From the NCBI GenBank assembly GCA_964400515.1, contig CAYNTJ010000009.1:45398-109397 (forward strand): a DNA stretch of 64,000 bases, written 5' to 3'. Below the pieces are notes generated by a model. That model did not search any database and was not told the DNA's origin. It saw only the letters and a list, made by a program, of their open reading frames with translations. The position numbers were made by a program, and so were the translations under genes. Shown here in pieces: positions 35,153 to 43,430 of the stretch (position 1 is its first letter; each line of letters starts with the position of its first letter). The DNA comes from JAAYHV01 sp964400515 (GTDB lineage: Bacteria; Bacillota; Clostridia; Peptostreptococcales; Anaerovoracaceae).

Positions 35153-35544
35153 TTGTAATACACCTCGCTTTTTCCGCTGGCCTGTGCCTTCAGGGTAACA
35201 GGGAAGTTCCCAAAGCCGCCGAACAGCCCAATATCCGCCTGAGTGGTGAGCGTTACAGTGAATTCCTCGTTCAACTGGATTCTTCCGGTTTTCGACCATG
35301 TAATACTTGGCGTCAGCCCTGTCTGTTCCGTCAGGACCTGCGCCCGGAGGGTGGTTTCCGTGCCGACGCACCCGGCGATCTCCGCTTCCCGGCACAGCTC
35401 TGAGGCGTAAGTGTCCAGCTTGTTTTTCGTTATGAATACCGGCATGACGCTGATAGCAACAGCAAGCACCAGCATGACACAAAGCACCAGCACTGCCACA
35501 TCGACATACCCCTCGCCGCGCTGCGAACGGAGGAGCTTCAGCAT
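35149..35544 (-). CDS. DUF4320/TadE-like minor pilin
   Basis: 131 residues from the ATG at 35544 behind GAGGGGGT. It opens LRSQRGEGYVDVAVLVLCVML, with the GEGYVD motif also seen in the pilins at 46932 and 47223 (GEGFID, GEGFVD). That motif is the likely prepilin peptidase site before a membrane helix. The rest is a small extracellular domain. A minor pilin of the Tad/T4 hybrid locus is the best reading. Confidence 0.75.
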   Translation of the reverse strand: MLKLLRSQRGEGYVDVAVLVLCVMLVLAVAISVMPVFITKNKLDTYASELCREAEIAGCVGTETTLRAQVLTEQTGLTPSITWSKTGRIQLNEEFTVTLTTQADIGLFGGFGNFPVTLKAQASGKSEVYYK

Positions 35545-35915
35545 AAGCGTACCCCCTCGTTCTGTTCCGGGGTCTGCCCATCCTCCAGCATGGCATAGTC
35601 CCCCTCTCCCAGCCCTTTGTCGGCGATGTTCCAGAGCACATGGTCCATTTCGTCGGCATGGGACACATTCTGCTCCGCCAGCCACTGGTCGCTCACTAAC
35701 TGGAGCGGGTTATCAAACCGGAGCAGGTAATCTGCATAATCCGGATTACAGCCACCCATAAGCTCATCATAGACCAGCTTTACCGCGGCGATCTCCGCGG
35801 CCTGCTCAATGAGATCGGAAGCGGGTCGGTTCTGGAGCTGCTGGAGGTAGGTGCGGTAGTTTGCCTCAATCCGTTCCTGCAGCTTCTTTTCGAGTTTTTT
35901 TCTTTCCATATCCAT
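35538..35915 (-). CDS. DUF3848-type protein
   Basis: 125 residues behind GGAGGAACT, largely helical (ERIEANYRTYLQQLQNRPASDLIEQAAEIAAVKLVYDELM). The pattern fits DUF3848, a domain common on gut-type conjugative elements with unknown function. It sits between TadC and TadE-like genes. Its end (TPEQNEGVRLC) is a distant variant of the shared tail. Confidence 0.65.
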   Translation of the reverse strand: MDMERKKLEKKLQERIEANYRTYLQQLQNRPASDLIEQAAEIAAVKLVYDELMGGCNPDYADYLLRFDNPLQLVSDQWLAEQNVSHADEMDHVLWNIADKGLGEGDYAMLEDGQTPEQNEGVRLC

Positions 35916-35930
35916 ATGAGTTCCTCCTTC

Positions 35931-36803
35931 TTAAAACATGTTGCCAAGGGACGTTAAAATCTGAACCGCGATGATCGCCATATATGTCAGCAAAAAACAC
36001 ATCAGCATCACGAAGGAAAACACGCGGATTTTCGGCGGGATTTTCTGCGCCTGTCCCTTGAGACGCTGGAGCTCCAGTGCCTTGAAGTCATGAGCCAGCA
36101 TCTGAAAATACACGGCGCTGTCATCGCCCCGCAGAACGCCGATGAGTCCTCTTACTACATCGGACAGCATGGGCGAGTTGAGCCTTGCTTCAAACCGGGT
36201 CAGGGCGGCCTCATAGGATGAGGAGCGCATGTCGGCCGTCAGCACATCCAGCTCCCGCACGAAGGCAGGACCGGCGTTTTTCTTGTAATTCTCCAGCATG
36301 GCAAGTACATCACGGCTGGATTTCAAGGTCTGCTCAACCGTCGCCACAAACCGGGGCAGCTTGCCCTCGATTTGATCACGTTTTGCCTTCAGCCGTTCAT
36401 CGGCCTTGCGTATTTCCTTGAAGTAGGTCAGAACAGCGAGGACGACCAGGACCGGTGTGACCAGAGGAAGCAGGAGCAGGCATGGAATGACGCCCAGCAG
36501 GATGGCTCCGGCCTTGGTGATGGCGTAGGCTGTGTAAACCTCCGGGGTCATGGAGTAGCCTGCCGCTTTGAGGATATTTGCCATCCGGCTGTGCTTGTAC
36601 TCATCCATGCGGATATGCTTTGACAGCCTGACCGCGCCGGACATGATCCAGGCTTCTATGGTTTTTGCGGTTTTTTTGTTTCCTTTTCCTGCCCCCAGCA
36701 TAGCCTTGGCCGTTTTCATGGTGGGCAGCTTCAGAATATCCGAGAGGACAAAAAACAGCCCCGCGGCAAGCAGAATTCCTGCTAAAAATAATTGCTTCAT
36801 CAT
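35931..36803 (-). CDS. tadC: TadC-like pilus assembly membrane protein
   Basis: Start at 36803 (MKQLFLAGILLAAGL), five bases after AGGAGGTGA; 290 residues. It is a type II secretion F-domain protein: an N-terminal membrane segment, paired central segments (about 100-140), a cytosolic helical T2SSF domain (EQTLKSSRDVLAMLENYKK) and two C-terminal segments. With TadB it forms the inner-membrane platform for the TadA motor. Confidence 0.85.
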   Translation of the reverse strand: MMKQLFLAGILLAAGLFFVLSDILKLPTMKTAKAMLGAGKGNKKTAKTIEAWIMSGAVRLSKHIRMDEYKHSRMANILKAAGYSMTPEVYTAYAITKAGAILLGVIPCLLLLPLVTPVLVVLAVLTYFKEIRKADERLKAKRDQIEGKLPRFVATVEQTLKSSRDVLAMLENYKKNAGPAFVRELDVLTADMRSSSYEAALTRFEARLNSPMLSDVVRGLIGVLRGDDSAVYFQMLAHDFKALELQRLKGQAQKIPPKIRVFSFVMLMCFLLTYMAIIAVQILTSLGNMF

Positions 36804-36808
36804 CTGCG

Positions 36809-37738
36809 TCACCTCCTGTATTCAATGGGCTTGGTCAGCCGGATTACAAATGCCGTGGAAATAAAGATGGCAGCAGCACACACTGCCAGAATGATCTGTC
36901 CCACCACCGTATACATCAAGGTGTGGTACCAGTCCTTGTTGAGTAAATACATGATGGGTACATTCCCAACCACCAGCATCGCCATGATAATGAATTCCTT
37001 CCGGGGTTCGAATACCAGGTATTCCAGCTCCGCGTTAACAATGCGCATGTCGGACAGCTTGCTGACAATGGGGGTCAGGGTGGTTTTCAGGCTTCGGTCG
37101 TACTGGCAGGCGGCGATGGCGTCACACCACTCCCGGAAAACCTCGTTTTCAATTTTCGGCTTCATCGCATGGAGAGCATCGTCAATGTCCGGACTGATGA
37201 GCTTTACCTGCGCCAGAAATCCGGCAAAAACACTCCGGACCGGTGGGTTTAGGTAGGGGAGACTTTCCTCCACCGCCGTCACGATATCCTCGTTCCGCAG
37301 ATATGCCGTGGTGATGATGGATAAAGCCGTTTCCAGCTCGGCGGCGATGTTCTTTTTGTAGTGGCTTGATGTCAATCGGACGTACCAGAACGGAAGAAAC
37401 ATCATACCGACTGCCAGCACCGGCACCAGAAAAACATTCCCCATGAGGATGGCAAGGCTGGCGCCGCCGGCAAAGCACAGCAGGGATGCCGCGCAGATAA
37501 GGGAAAAGCGGCTGCTCCGTCCGGTGATCTTGAGGATTTCCTGCACCTCCGTGATCTCTCGCCGGAAAAAGGACATTTTTTTGCGCCGGGCGGCCTCGTT
37601 GATCTCTGAACGGATACTCTTGTTTTTCCGGGTCAGAAACCCGAAGAGGCCGTCGGTAAACGCAAGGGGTGAGATTCCGAGCAACAGAAAAGCGCCGGCA
37701 ATCATACCGACGCAGGCAATTAAAAGGATTGCGGTCAA
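36809..37738 (-). CDS. tadB: TadB-like pilus assembly membrane protein
   Basis: 309 residues overlapping the TadA stop. Membrane pairs lie at about 3-22 and 85-120, a T2SSF cytosolic domain follows (ETALSIITTAYLRNEDIVTAVEES), and C-terminal membrane segments lie at about 250-300. It is the second platform protein of the Tad machine, as expected between TadA and TadC. Confidence 0.85.
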   Translation of the reverse strand: MTAILLIACVGMIAGAFLLLGISPLAFTDGLFGFLTRKNKSIRSEINEAARRKKMSFFRREITEVQEILKITGRSSRFSLICAASLLCFAGGASLAILMGNVFLVPVLAVGMMFLPFWYVRLTSSHYKKNIAAELETALSIITTAYLRNEDIVTAVEESLPYLNPPVRSVFAGFLAQVKLISPDIDDALHAMKPKIENEVFREWCDAIAACQYDRSLKTTLTPIVSKLSDMRIVNAELEYLVFEPRKEFIIMAMLVVGNVPIMYLLNKDWYHTLMYTVVGQIILAVCAAAIFISTAFVIRLTKPIEYRR

Positions 37739-39135
37739 GCTACTGCACCTCCTGTCGAAAGAACGCGGTTTAAGGTGTCCTGAGGCATCCCGTTTTCCAG
37801 AAAGCGCTTCTGCAGGCTGGGTGAAATCCCCTGTACCGCCCGGTGGTTCCCGTTGATGATGAACTTCCCGTTTTCCACGCGGTTCTCGGTGATCTGGAAC
37901 TGGAAGAGGCTGCGGTAATTCCTTGTACCGTCTGGAAGGATTTCACACTCCATAACCTCCATGAGACGACGCTGTTTGTTTTCGAGCTGCTTGGCGAATA
38001 CCACAATGGGGAACGCCTCGGTAACCAGATCCATCAGTGTGTTATCCGCCATATCATACTTGCGCTTGCATAGGGTGACCATGCGACGCCAGGTGGCTTC
38101 ACAACTGTTGGAGTGGATGGTGGTCAGCACCGTGTGACCGGTTCTGGCTGACTCCTGGGCGGCGTAGGCTTCCGGTCCGCGCATCTCACCCACACAAATG
38201 ATCTCAGGATTAAAGCGCAGAGCCATGTCCAGTAGGATGTCCTGATCGATATTCTGTTTTTCATTTTCACTGAACCGGGTCAAAGTATGGATGACGCTGT
38301 TTGTGATCTTGCCGTCCATCTGCCGGATCAGCGCCAGCTCACGGGAGCCGTTCTCAATGGTAAATATTCTTTTGTTATCGGGGATGGTAGTCAGGAGCCA
38401 TCCGGCCAGCGCGGTCTTGCCGGAGCTGGTTGCGCCAGCCACGCAGACGGATATCCCATAACGCAGGCATTCCGCCAAAAAGTCCAGCATGGGTTCTGTG
38501 GCGGTGCCGCCCCGGATAAAGTCAGCCTTTTGCATGGACTGCGGGTTTACGATACGGATACTGGCGGCAACGCCTACGTCCTCATCCACCAGTGGAGTTT
38601 TTAACGCCGCAATACGGATGTTCTTGCTTAGATGCCCCAGGATGGCGGGGCTTGCGTTGTCCAGTACCATACCGGACACATGGAGCATACGGCGAACCAC
38701 ATTGATTGCGTGAGCGGGGCTGTCAAACCGTTCGTCCAGCTTTCTGGTGTGACCATTGCTGTACTGCACCTCTACATCGTTCCAGGCGTTAACGTCAATT
38801 TCTTCAATACCCGTGCCGAAGATATACTTGGTTAAAAACGAGAATTCCGCCATCTCCGTGTATAAGGCATCCACCAGCTGCGTCTGCGTCATACCGGCCA
38901 CAGTTAGGCGGTAATCCTGCACATACTTTGTGATATAGCGTTTGACCTGCGCCTTTACTTCCTCGGTTCCTCCGTCCGTGATCAGCGTCGCGTATTTGCT
39001 GGAGATATACTCCTGCACATCCTGCAGCACCGAGCGGAACTCCCGGACCGTTTCCCCGGAGGAGAAGAACAGGTTCTGATTGCCCGTCATGTTTGGAGCA
39101 GATAAGATATCCGGCTGTCCTGATTCTTTTTTCAT
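37735..39135 (-). CDS. tadA: TadA/CpaF-type secretion ATPase
   Basis: 466 residues. The N-terminal half has the CpaF-type domain (IFGTGIEEIDVNAWNDVEVQ). Walker A is VAGATSSGKTALAG, the Asp box is near RIFTIENGSRELAL, Walker B is PEIICVGEMRGPEAY, and the His box is HTVLTTIHSNS. This cytosolic hexameric ATPase powers pilus assembly. It overlaps TadZ- and TadB-like genes by four bases each, so the row is one translation-coupled operon. Confidence 0.92.
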   Translation of the reverse strand: MKKESGQPDILSAPNMTGNQNLFFSSGETVREFRSVLQDVQEYISSKYATLITDGGTEEVKAQVKRYITKYVQDYRLTVAGMTQTQLVDALYTEMAEFSFLTKYIFGTGIEEIDVNAWNDVEVQYSNGHTRKLDERFDSPAHAINVVRRMLHVSGMVLDNASPAILGHLSKNIRIAALKTPLVDEDVGVAASIRIVNPQSMQKADFIRGGTATEPMLDFLAECLRYGISVCVAGATSSGKTALAGWLLTTIPDNKRIFTIENGSRELALIRQMDGKITNSVIHTLTRFSENEKQNIDQDILLDMALRFNPEIICVGEMRGPEAYAAQESARTGHTVLTTIHSNSCEATWRRMVTLCKRKYDMADNTLMDLVTEAFPIVVFAKQLENKQRRLMEVMECEILPDGTRNYRSLFQFQITENRVENGKFIINGNHRAVQGISPSLQKRFLENGMPQDTLNRVLSTGGAVA

Positions 39136-39944
39136 GCGCCGTACACCTCCTTTGCGATTTTGGCGATCTCCGAGCGGAAGCCACGGCTGTCCTTGAGCGC
39201 CAGCTCCCCAAGCAGGTTTCCCGCCAGCGCCAGATTCTCCAGCTCATAGGAATACGGGATTTTAAACGCCATGTTGCCCAGCACCTGCTCGATGTGCTCC
39301 CCGGCCTGATTGGTTTTCACGTTGGATGCCGCCTTGTATTGCTTATCCGCGTCCCATTTCTGTTCCTGTAACAACGGGAGCTGGCTGGACAGATAACTGA
39401 CCGATTTAAGGTCGCAGTTCACCAGCCGGAGGACGGAATCTGCCTCCAGAAGCGCAACCGCCGAGAGGACATCATAGGCAATGTAGCTGCCGCAGTCGAT
39501 GATGACATACGGGGCAACATCCCGCAGGTGGTCAATGAGTTCAACCGCCAGTTCCGGAGTATAGGGCGGATATGTATACATATTCTCGCCCTTCATCATA
39601 CCGATGATGGTCAGATAGCCCATCTTCTTGAGGGTGATGCAGTTCTGGCGGATGAGGGTATCGGTGATGTGGGTCGCCGCCAGAATACTGCCCAGGGATC
39701 GTTCGCATTCCAGGTCGGCAGGCGGACAAATACATGGCAGCATCGGAGCCGTCATATCGCAAAGAAGCAACGCAACGTTGCGCTTATGATCGGCCAGATA
39801 CTTGGCAAGGCGCACACTGACGGTGGTCTTGCCGCTGCCGGGACTGCCCCACACGGCCAGAACCTGAACATCCGGTTCCAAATCCTCCTGGGGCGGCTTC
39901 AGCTGGTTTCGGGAGAAAAGACTCCCTTTCATGAAATTCATCAT
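39132..39944 (-). CDS. cpaE: TadZ/CpaE-like ParA-fold protein
   Basis: 270 residues. A deviant Walker A motif (VWGSPGSGKTTVSVRLA) opens a SIMIBI-type ATPase fold, with LLLCDMTAP as switch region and VIIDCGSYIAYD as Walker B. CpaE/TadZ proteins mark the pole and recruit the Tad machine. Gene order (CpaB-CpaE-CpaF) matches Tad loci. Confidence 0.85.
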   Translation of the reverse strand: MMNFMKGSLFSRNQLKPPQEDLEPDVQVLAVWGSPGSGKTTVSVRLAKYLADHKRNVALLLCDMTAPMLPCICPPADLECERSLGSILAATHITDTLIRQNCITLKKMGYLTIIGMMKGENMYTYPPYTPELAVELIDHLRDVAPYVIIDCGSYIAYDVLSAVALLEADSVLRLVNCDLKSVSYLSSQLPLLQEQKWDADKQYKAASNVKTNQAGEHIEQVLGNMAFKIPYSYELENLALAGNLLGELALKDSRGFRSEIAKIAKEVYGA

Positions 39945-40840
39945 CAGCGTCCCCCGCTTTCCGTGCTTTGCGATTCTGCAGCGGTATTGGCTGCGGCGGC
40001 TTTGGCTGAGCTGCTGGTTGATGTGCCGCCCGCAGCGCTGCTTGTCGATGTGGCATTGCCTGTTGTGGAGGTACCGCTTTGGCTCTGCGAGGGTTTCGGA
40101 TACAGTGCTTCCAGCAGTTTATCCTGAATGGCAAGGAATTTCTGGGCGCCATCCTTGGTGCCTCGGTATATCAGAGACAGGTGGAGCTTTCCCTCAGAGT
40201 CCAGCTCCGCCAGGATTTTCGCCTGCTCCGGCGATACAAGAAGGGTTACGGTGGCGGGAAGCTGCTTTTCATTATTCGAACTTGTGGATTTATCCGTTTG
40301 TGTATCGGCCTGATCGGTGTCATAGCCGGAACTGGCGGTCACTCCGACGACCTCCACATAGGTCAGCTCGGTGGGGATGACCGTGGAGCCCTGCTTTTTG
40401 TAGTCCGGGGCAATGACGCTGACAATATCTCCGGAGGCCAGCTTGCCGGATAAGCCCTCCGCGAAGCTCTTGATGGTGACGGAAATGGCCTGTTTGTTTC
40501 CGTTCAGATCATACAGGTAGGCGTTTTCCGAAGCCGGGCTGTCCGACAGTTTGGCGGCGAGGATGTAATCGCCGGGCGACAAATCTGCCTTGGTATACTT
40601 TCCGATCACCGAATCGGCTTTCGTCATGACGTTTTCGGGCAGGTTGTAGCCGCCTACCTCCACAGCCTGCACCATATCCTTGGAGATTTGTTCGCCGTTT
40701 TGGATGTCCTTGACCACCCGGACTACGGTGGTTTTCTGCGATACACTCTGGTTAAAGAGAGGCGTCAGCGCAAAACAGATAATCAGGGAAAGCACGATGC
40801 AGATAGCCCCCAGCACCGTGCGGTTTTTCAAAAAGCTCAT
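39944..40840 (-). CDS. cpaB: CpaB/RcpC-like pilus assembly protein
   Basis: 298 residues. One N-terminal membrane segment (about 8-28) leads to a SAF-type domain (VVRVVKDIQNGEQISKDMV; GKYTKADLSPGDYIL). It ends in a Ser/Thr/Ala-rich low-complexity tail from about 245. CpaB proteins sit outside the membrane and support the pilus channel. It is followed at once by cpaE. Confidence 0.88.
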   Translation of the reverse strand: MSFLKNRTVLGAICIVLSLIICFALTPLFNQSVSQKTTVVRVVKDIQNGEQISKDMVQAVEVGGYNLPENVMTKADSVIGKYTKADLSPGDYILAAKLSDSPASENAYLYDLNGNKQAISVTIKSFAEGLSGKLASGDIVSVIAPDYKKQGSTVIPTELTYVEVVGVTASSGYDTDQADTQTDKSTSSNNEKQLPATVTLLVSPEQAKILAELDSEGKLHLSLIYRGTKDGAQKFLAIQDKLLEALYPKPSQSQSGTSTTGNATSTSSAAGGTSTSSSAKAAAANTAAESQSTESGGR

Positions 40841-40852
40841 AGAATGTTCCTC

Positions 40853-41278
40853 CTAAAAAAAGAAATAGGCTGCCAGGCAGCCGAGAGAGAAAAAAGGCGC
40901 GAGGGGATATGATTTTCGTATATCCCCTCTGTGCGCCTTTTGGATCAAGGTATATATGGCATGAAATATCAGCATGGCGGTAAAACCAAGGATGATCCCC
41001 GCCATGCTTTTGTGAAGGCCCAGCACCAGCCCTACCGCGGCGGTGTACTTGATGTCCCCGCCGTCCAAACCGCCAAGCCAGAGGGCAATGCCGAAAAAAA
41101 TGACGGCGGTTACGAGTCCCAGCAGCTTTTCCGGCGTAAAGGTCAGTAACCCGGTTAAGGCAATCCCAATACAAATACAATCCGGTATGAGCTGCTTTCT
41201 AGCGTCGCACACGGAAGCCGCGAACAGTAGAGCGGTAAAAAGTCCGCCCTGCAACAGCAGCGGCAGGTTACTTCCCAT
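40853..41278 (-). CDS. cpaA: Prepilin peptidase (A24 family, CpaA/TadV)
   Basis: 141 residues, four to six membrane segments. The two catalytic aspartates are in CDARKQLIPD and GGLDGGDIKYT (the GxGD-type motif). It would cut the GEGF(V/I)D-containing pilins. Its start ATG overlaps the end of the broken pilin (TATGGGAAGTAA). A hairpin GGCTGCC/GGCAGCC with a T-run (near 40855-40884) overlaps its 3' end and precedes cpaB. Confidence 0.88.
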   Translation of the reverse strand: MGSNLPLLLQGGLFTALLFAASVCDARKQLIPDCICIGIALTGLLTFTPEKLLGLVTAVIFFGIALWLGGLDGGDIKYTAAVGLVLGLHKSMAGIILGFTAMLIFHAIYTLIQKAHRGDIRKSYPLAPFFSLGCLAAYFFF

Positions 41279-41321
41279 AATTGAACATGTCCGTGATCCG
41301 CTGCTTCAGGGTCGGCAGCAC
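41268..41321 (-). pseudogene. C-terminal stub of a disrupted pilin gene
   Basis: Read leftward, 17 codons encode VLPTLKQRITDMFNYGK and a stop overlapping the cpaA start. This is the missing end of the pilin at 47223-47480, whose frame stops making sense after LFGETIL. The intact pilin at 46932-47162 ends in the related MPQLQDRIQDMFNYSG. The recombinase-trio element lies between stub and N-terminal part. Confidence 0.85.
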
Positions 41322-41443
41322 TTTTCTGCACGGTCGGCTGACACGATTAAAGTTGAAAGCTGCCGATGCTGTACTATGCGAGTGTTGAATGTGTGTGTTT
41401 TTCATGGTTCGATCCCTTCTTTCATAAAAAATTCTAAATAAAA

Positions 41444-41475
41444 AACACGACTAAACATCACAGTTTAATCGTGTT
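41444..41475. repeat. Inverted repeat near left end of element 2
   Basis: AACACGACTAAAC (41444-41456) and GTTTAATCGTGTT (41463-41475) pair with one mismatch across six bases. It corresponds in position and core sequence to the palindrome at 19689-19716 in element 1. Confidence 0.75.
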
Positions 41476-41506
41476 AAATATTTCAGTGAAAATAGAAGCG
41501 GTTTTT

Positions 41507-41902
41507 TTACTCCAGTGACTGACGCTGCATCAAGAGAAACAGCTTGCCCCTTAGCAGTTCGCATTCACTTTTCAAAGCGGCATTTTCTTCAGTAAGCCGA
41601 CGAATTTGCTGATCCTTTTCTTCAAGTTTTCGCTTCATTCGCTGATTTGCAGAAGATTTAGGCGGCGCACTCTCTGCTCCGCAAGCTTCTGCAGCTACAA
41701 TTCCCTGGCTTACCAAAACAGCCCGGATATGCTTTTTGCTGAAAACAGAACGTGACAATCCGGTATAGTCCATAAGATTCTTAATGGTTAGCCTGTGCCC
41801 TTCGGCTTTGAGCTCTGAAATTACTCTCAGGACAGTATTGACCGTGGTTTGGCGCTGGCGCTCCTGCCGGGCAATCAGCTCCTTGGGTACTTTGTTATTC
41901 AT
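41507..41902 (-). CDS. DUF6262/TnpC-like accessory protein of element 2
   Basis: Start at 41902 (MNNKVPKELIARQER) behind GGAGG; 131 residues. HTH-like LTIKNLMDYTGLSRSVFSK is followed by a coiled coil ending SECELLRGKLFLLMQ. It parallels the element 1 protein at 20023-20451 and overlaps the third recombinase gene. Confidence 0.85.
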   Translation of the reverse strand: MNNKVPKELIARQERQRQTTVNTVLRVISELKAEGHRLTIKNLMDYTGLSRSVFSKKHIRAVLVSQGIVAAEACGAESAPPKSSANQRMKRKLEEKDQQIRRLTEENAALKSECELLRGKLFLLMQRQSLE

Positions 41903-43430
41903 CTTTCTTACCTCCCAGCAGTTTGGCTGCGATCTTCTCAAATAAATCCGCGTTTCTTAACGCATTGACATGTATGGCCGGGAAATCCGAGAAACGGTCT
42001 GCTTTGCTGCGCCATGCGGTCGCTTGTTCCTCAAAATAGGAAAGCTGATCTCTATCCGGAATAAAATGTCCGCACCCCAGGCAGTCCCACATGTCACTTT
42101 TGCATCCGGTAACGTCGCCGCAGATGCCTCCCGGAACCCTATGGGCCCGAAGATTTTTAAGCAGCCTCTTTTCAAGCATTTCCTCCATATTTAGAATTCG
42201 CCCGCCGAAGAGGATATATGGATTCTCTGGAGACTTGGGCTCATCCAAAACATACTGCTGCTTTTGCAGGATGGTCTTTGGCTTTAAATCCAGATGAGAG
42301 TATGCATTCCAAATCATAGCATTTCCGTGGTGGCCTGTCATGTCAGCGATCTGTTCCAGCGTGAAGCCTGCCTCCAGCCGGTCGGTAATTCCGTTATGGC
42401 GGAATTGATGAGATGTCAGGTTGTAGACCTTTCCGTTTTCATCCCGGACGCCGTACTGCTCACAAATTCTTTTGAAATGGTAATCCACAACGGCGGGATG
42501 GACACTTTGAATTCTGCCCGGTTTAGAAGCTGTACCATTTTTGTAATGAAGCAGCCGTCGATAGGTAAAAAGACAACCACACTTGTTTTCAGGCAAATTC
42601 TCCTGCAATTCCGCCGCCGCTGCCTGCTGCGCCCGAAGCAAATCCAGAAGATATCCGGCGATCCCCGTATCCTCAATGTGTACGGAGCGCAGAATCGGTT
42701 CCATATTGCCTCCGTTTTGCTTCCATGTTGGAATAAAGAGAACAAAATTTCCATTGTACGGCTTTACGCATTCGATTGCCATCCCCAGCACCTCGGATAT
42801 CCGTGAAGGAATGAGCCGCAGCAGCCAGTAAATGCACCGTATGTGCAGATCTATTTCCTCTCGCCTGAAGATGCCGTCCAGCTTTTCAGCTACTTTGTCC
42901 GGGATATATTTGGAGTCCAGTTTTTCAGTTCGCGCGTATGGATTTCGGTCAAACGGATTTTTGCAAGGTATCCCGTCAAACCCGTTCATCGTACAAAACA
43001 GAGAACCTGCCTCGCGCCAGATGCCCAGTATGGTACTGTCTGCCAGGCTGGATGCATCCAGATGCTCTTTTAGCCTTGAAGCCGTCCGTATGTCACAGTC
43101 TGAAAGCAAGGGGGCTGAGCAGGCTGCGGTCAAAAACTTCAGGAATGGAACCAAACGGGCTATCCGAGACCGGGTCGTTTTGACCGTATCCCCATACAGC
43201 AGCCGCAGGAGTGCATAGTATTTCACCAGCTCTTTGTAAGCGGATGGAACGGCAGAAAAGTAGATGTTCATGTAATTCTTCGGCTCCGCCGCACTTCTCA
43301 TTCGTTTGTCACACACCCATATGTCCTCATTAAAGTGGATATTGCTGCCAAGCTTCGGCAAAAGGTCAAGATATCGGCTCTTTTGCTGCTCGTCATAGTT
43401 TTCGATGTATTTGTATTGTGGAAGATTCAT
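41895..43430 (-). CDS. Tyrosine recombinase 3 of trio element 2
   Basis: 511 residues behind AGGAGGTG. Catalytic motifs: IPSRISEVLGMAIE (Arg), SHQFRHNGITDRLEAGF (His-x-x-Arg), MTGHHGNAMIWNAYSHL (His, Tyr). A C-terminal cysteine cluster (GGICGDVTGCKSDMWDCLGC) matches that of element 1. It overlaps both neighbours. Confidence 0.9.
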   Translation of the reverse strand: MNLPQYKYIENYDEQQKSRYLDLLPKLGSNIHFNEDIWVCDKRMRSAAEPKNYMNIYFSAVPSAYKELVKYYALLRLLYGDTVKTTRSRIARLVPFLKFLTAACSAPLLSDCDIRTASRLKEHLDASSLADSTILGIWREAGSLFCTMNGFDGIPCKNPFDRNPYARTEKLDSKYIPDKVAEKLDGIFRREEIDLHIRCIYWLLRLIPSRISEVLGMAIECVKPYNGNFVLFIPTWKQNGGNMEPILRSVHIEDTGIAGYLLDLLRAQQAAAAELQENLPENKCGCLFTYRRLLHYKNGTASKPGRIQSVHPAVVDYHFKRICEQYGVRDENGKVYNLTSHQFRHNGITDRLEAGFTLEQIADMTGHHGNAMIWNAYSHLDLKPKTILQKQQYVLDEPKSPENPYILFGGRILNMEEMLEKRLLKNLRAHRVPGGICGDVTGCKSDMWDCLGCGHFIPDRDQLSYFEEQATAWRSKADRFSDFPAIHVNALRNADLFEKIAAKLLGGKKDE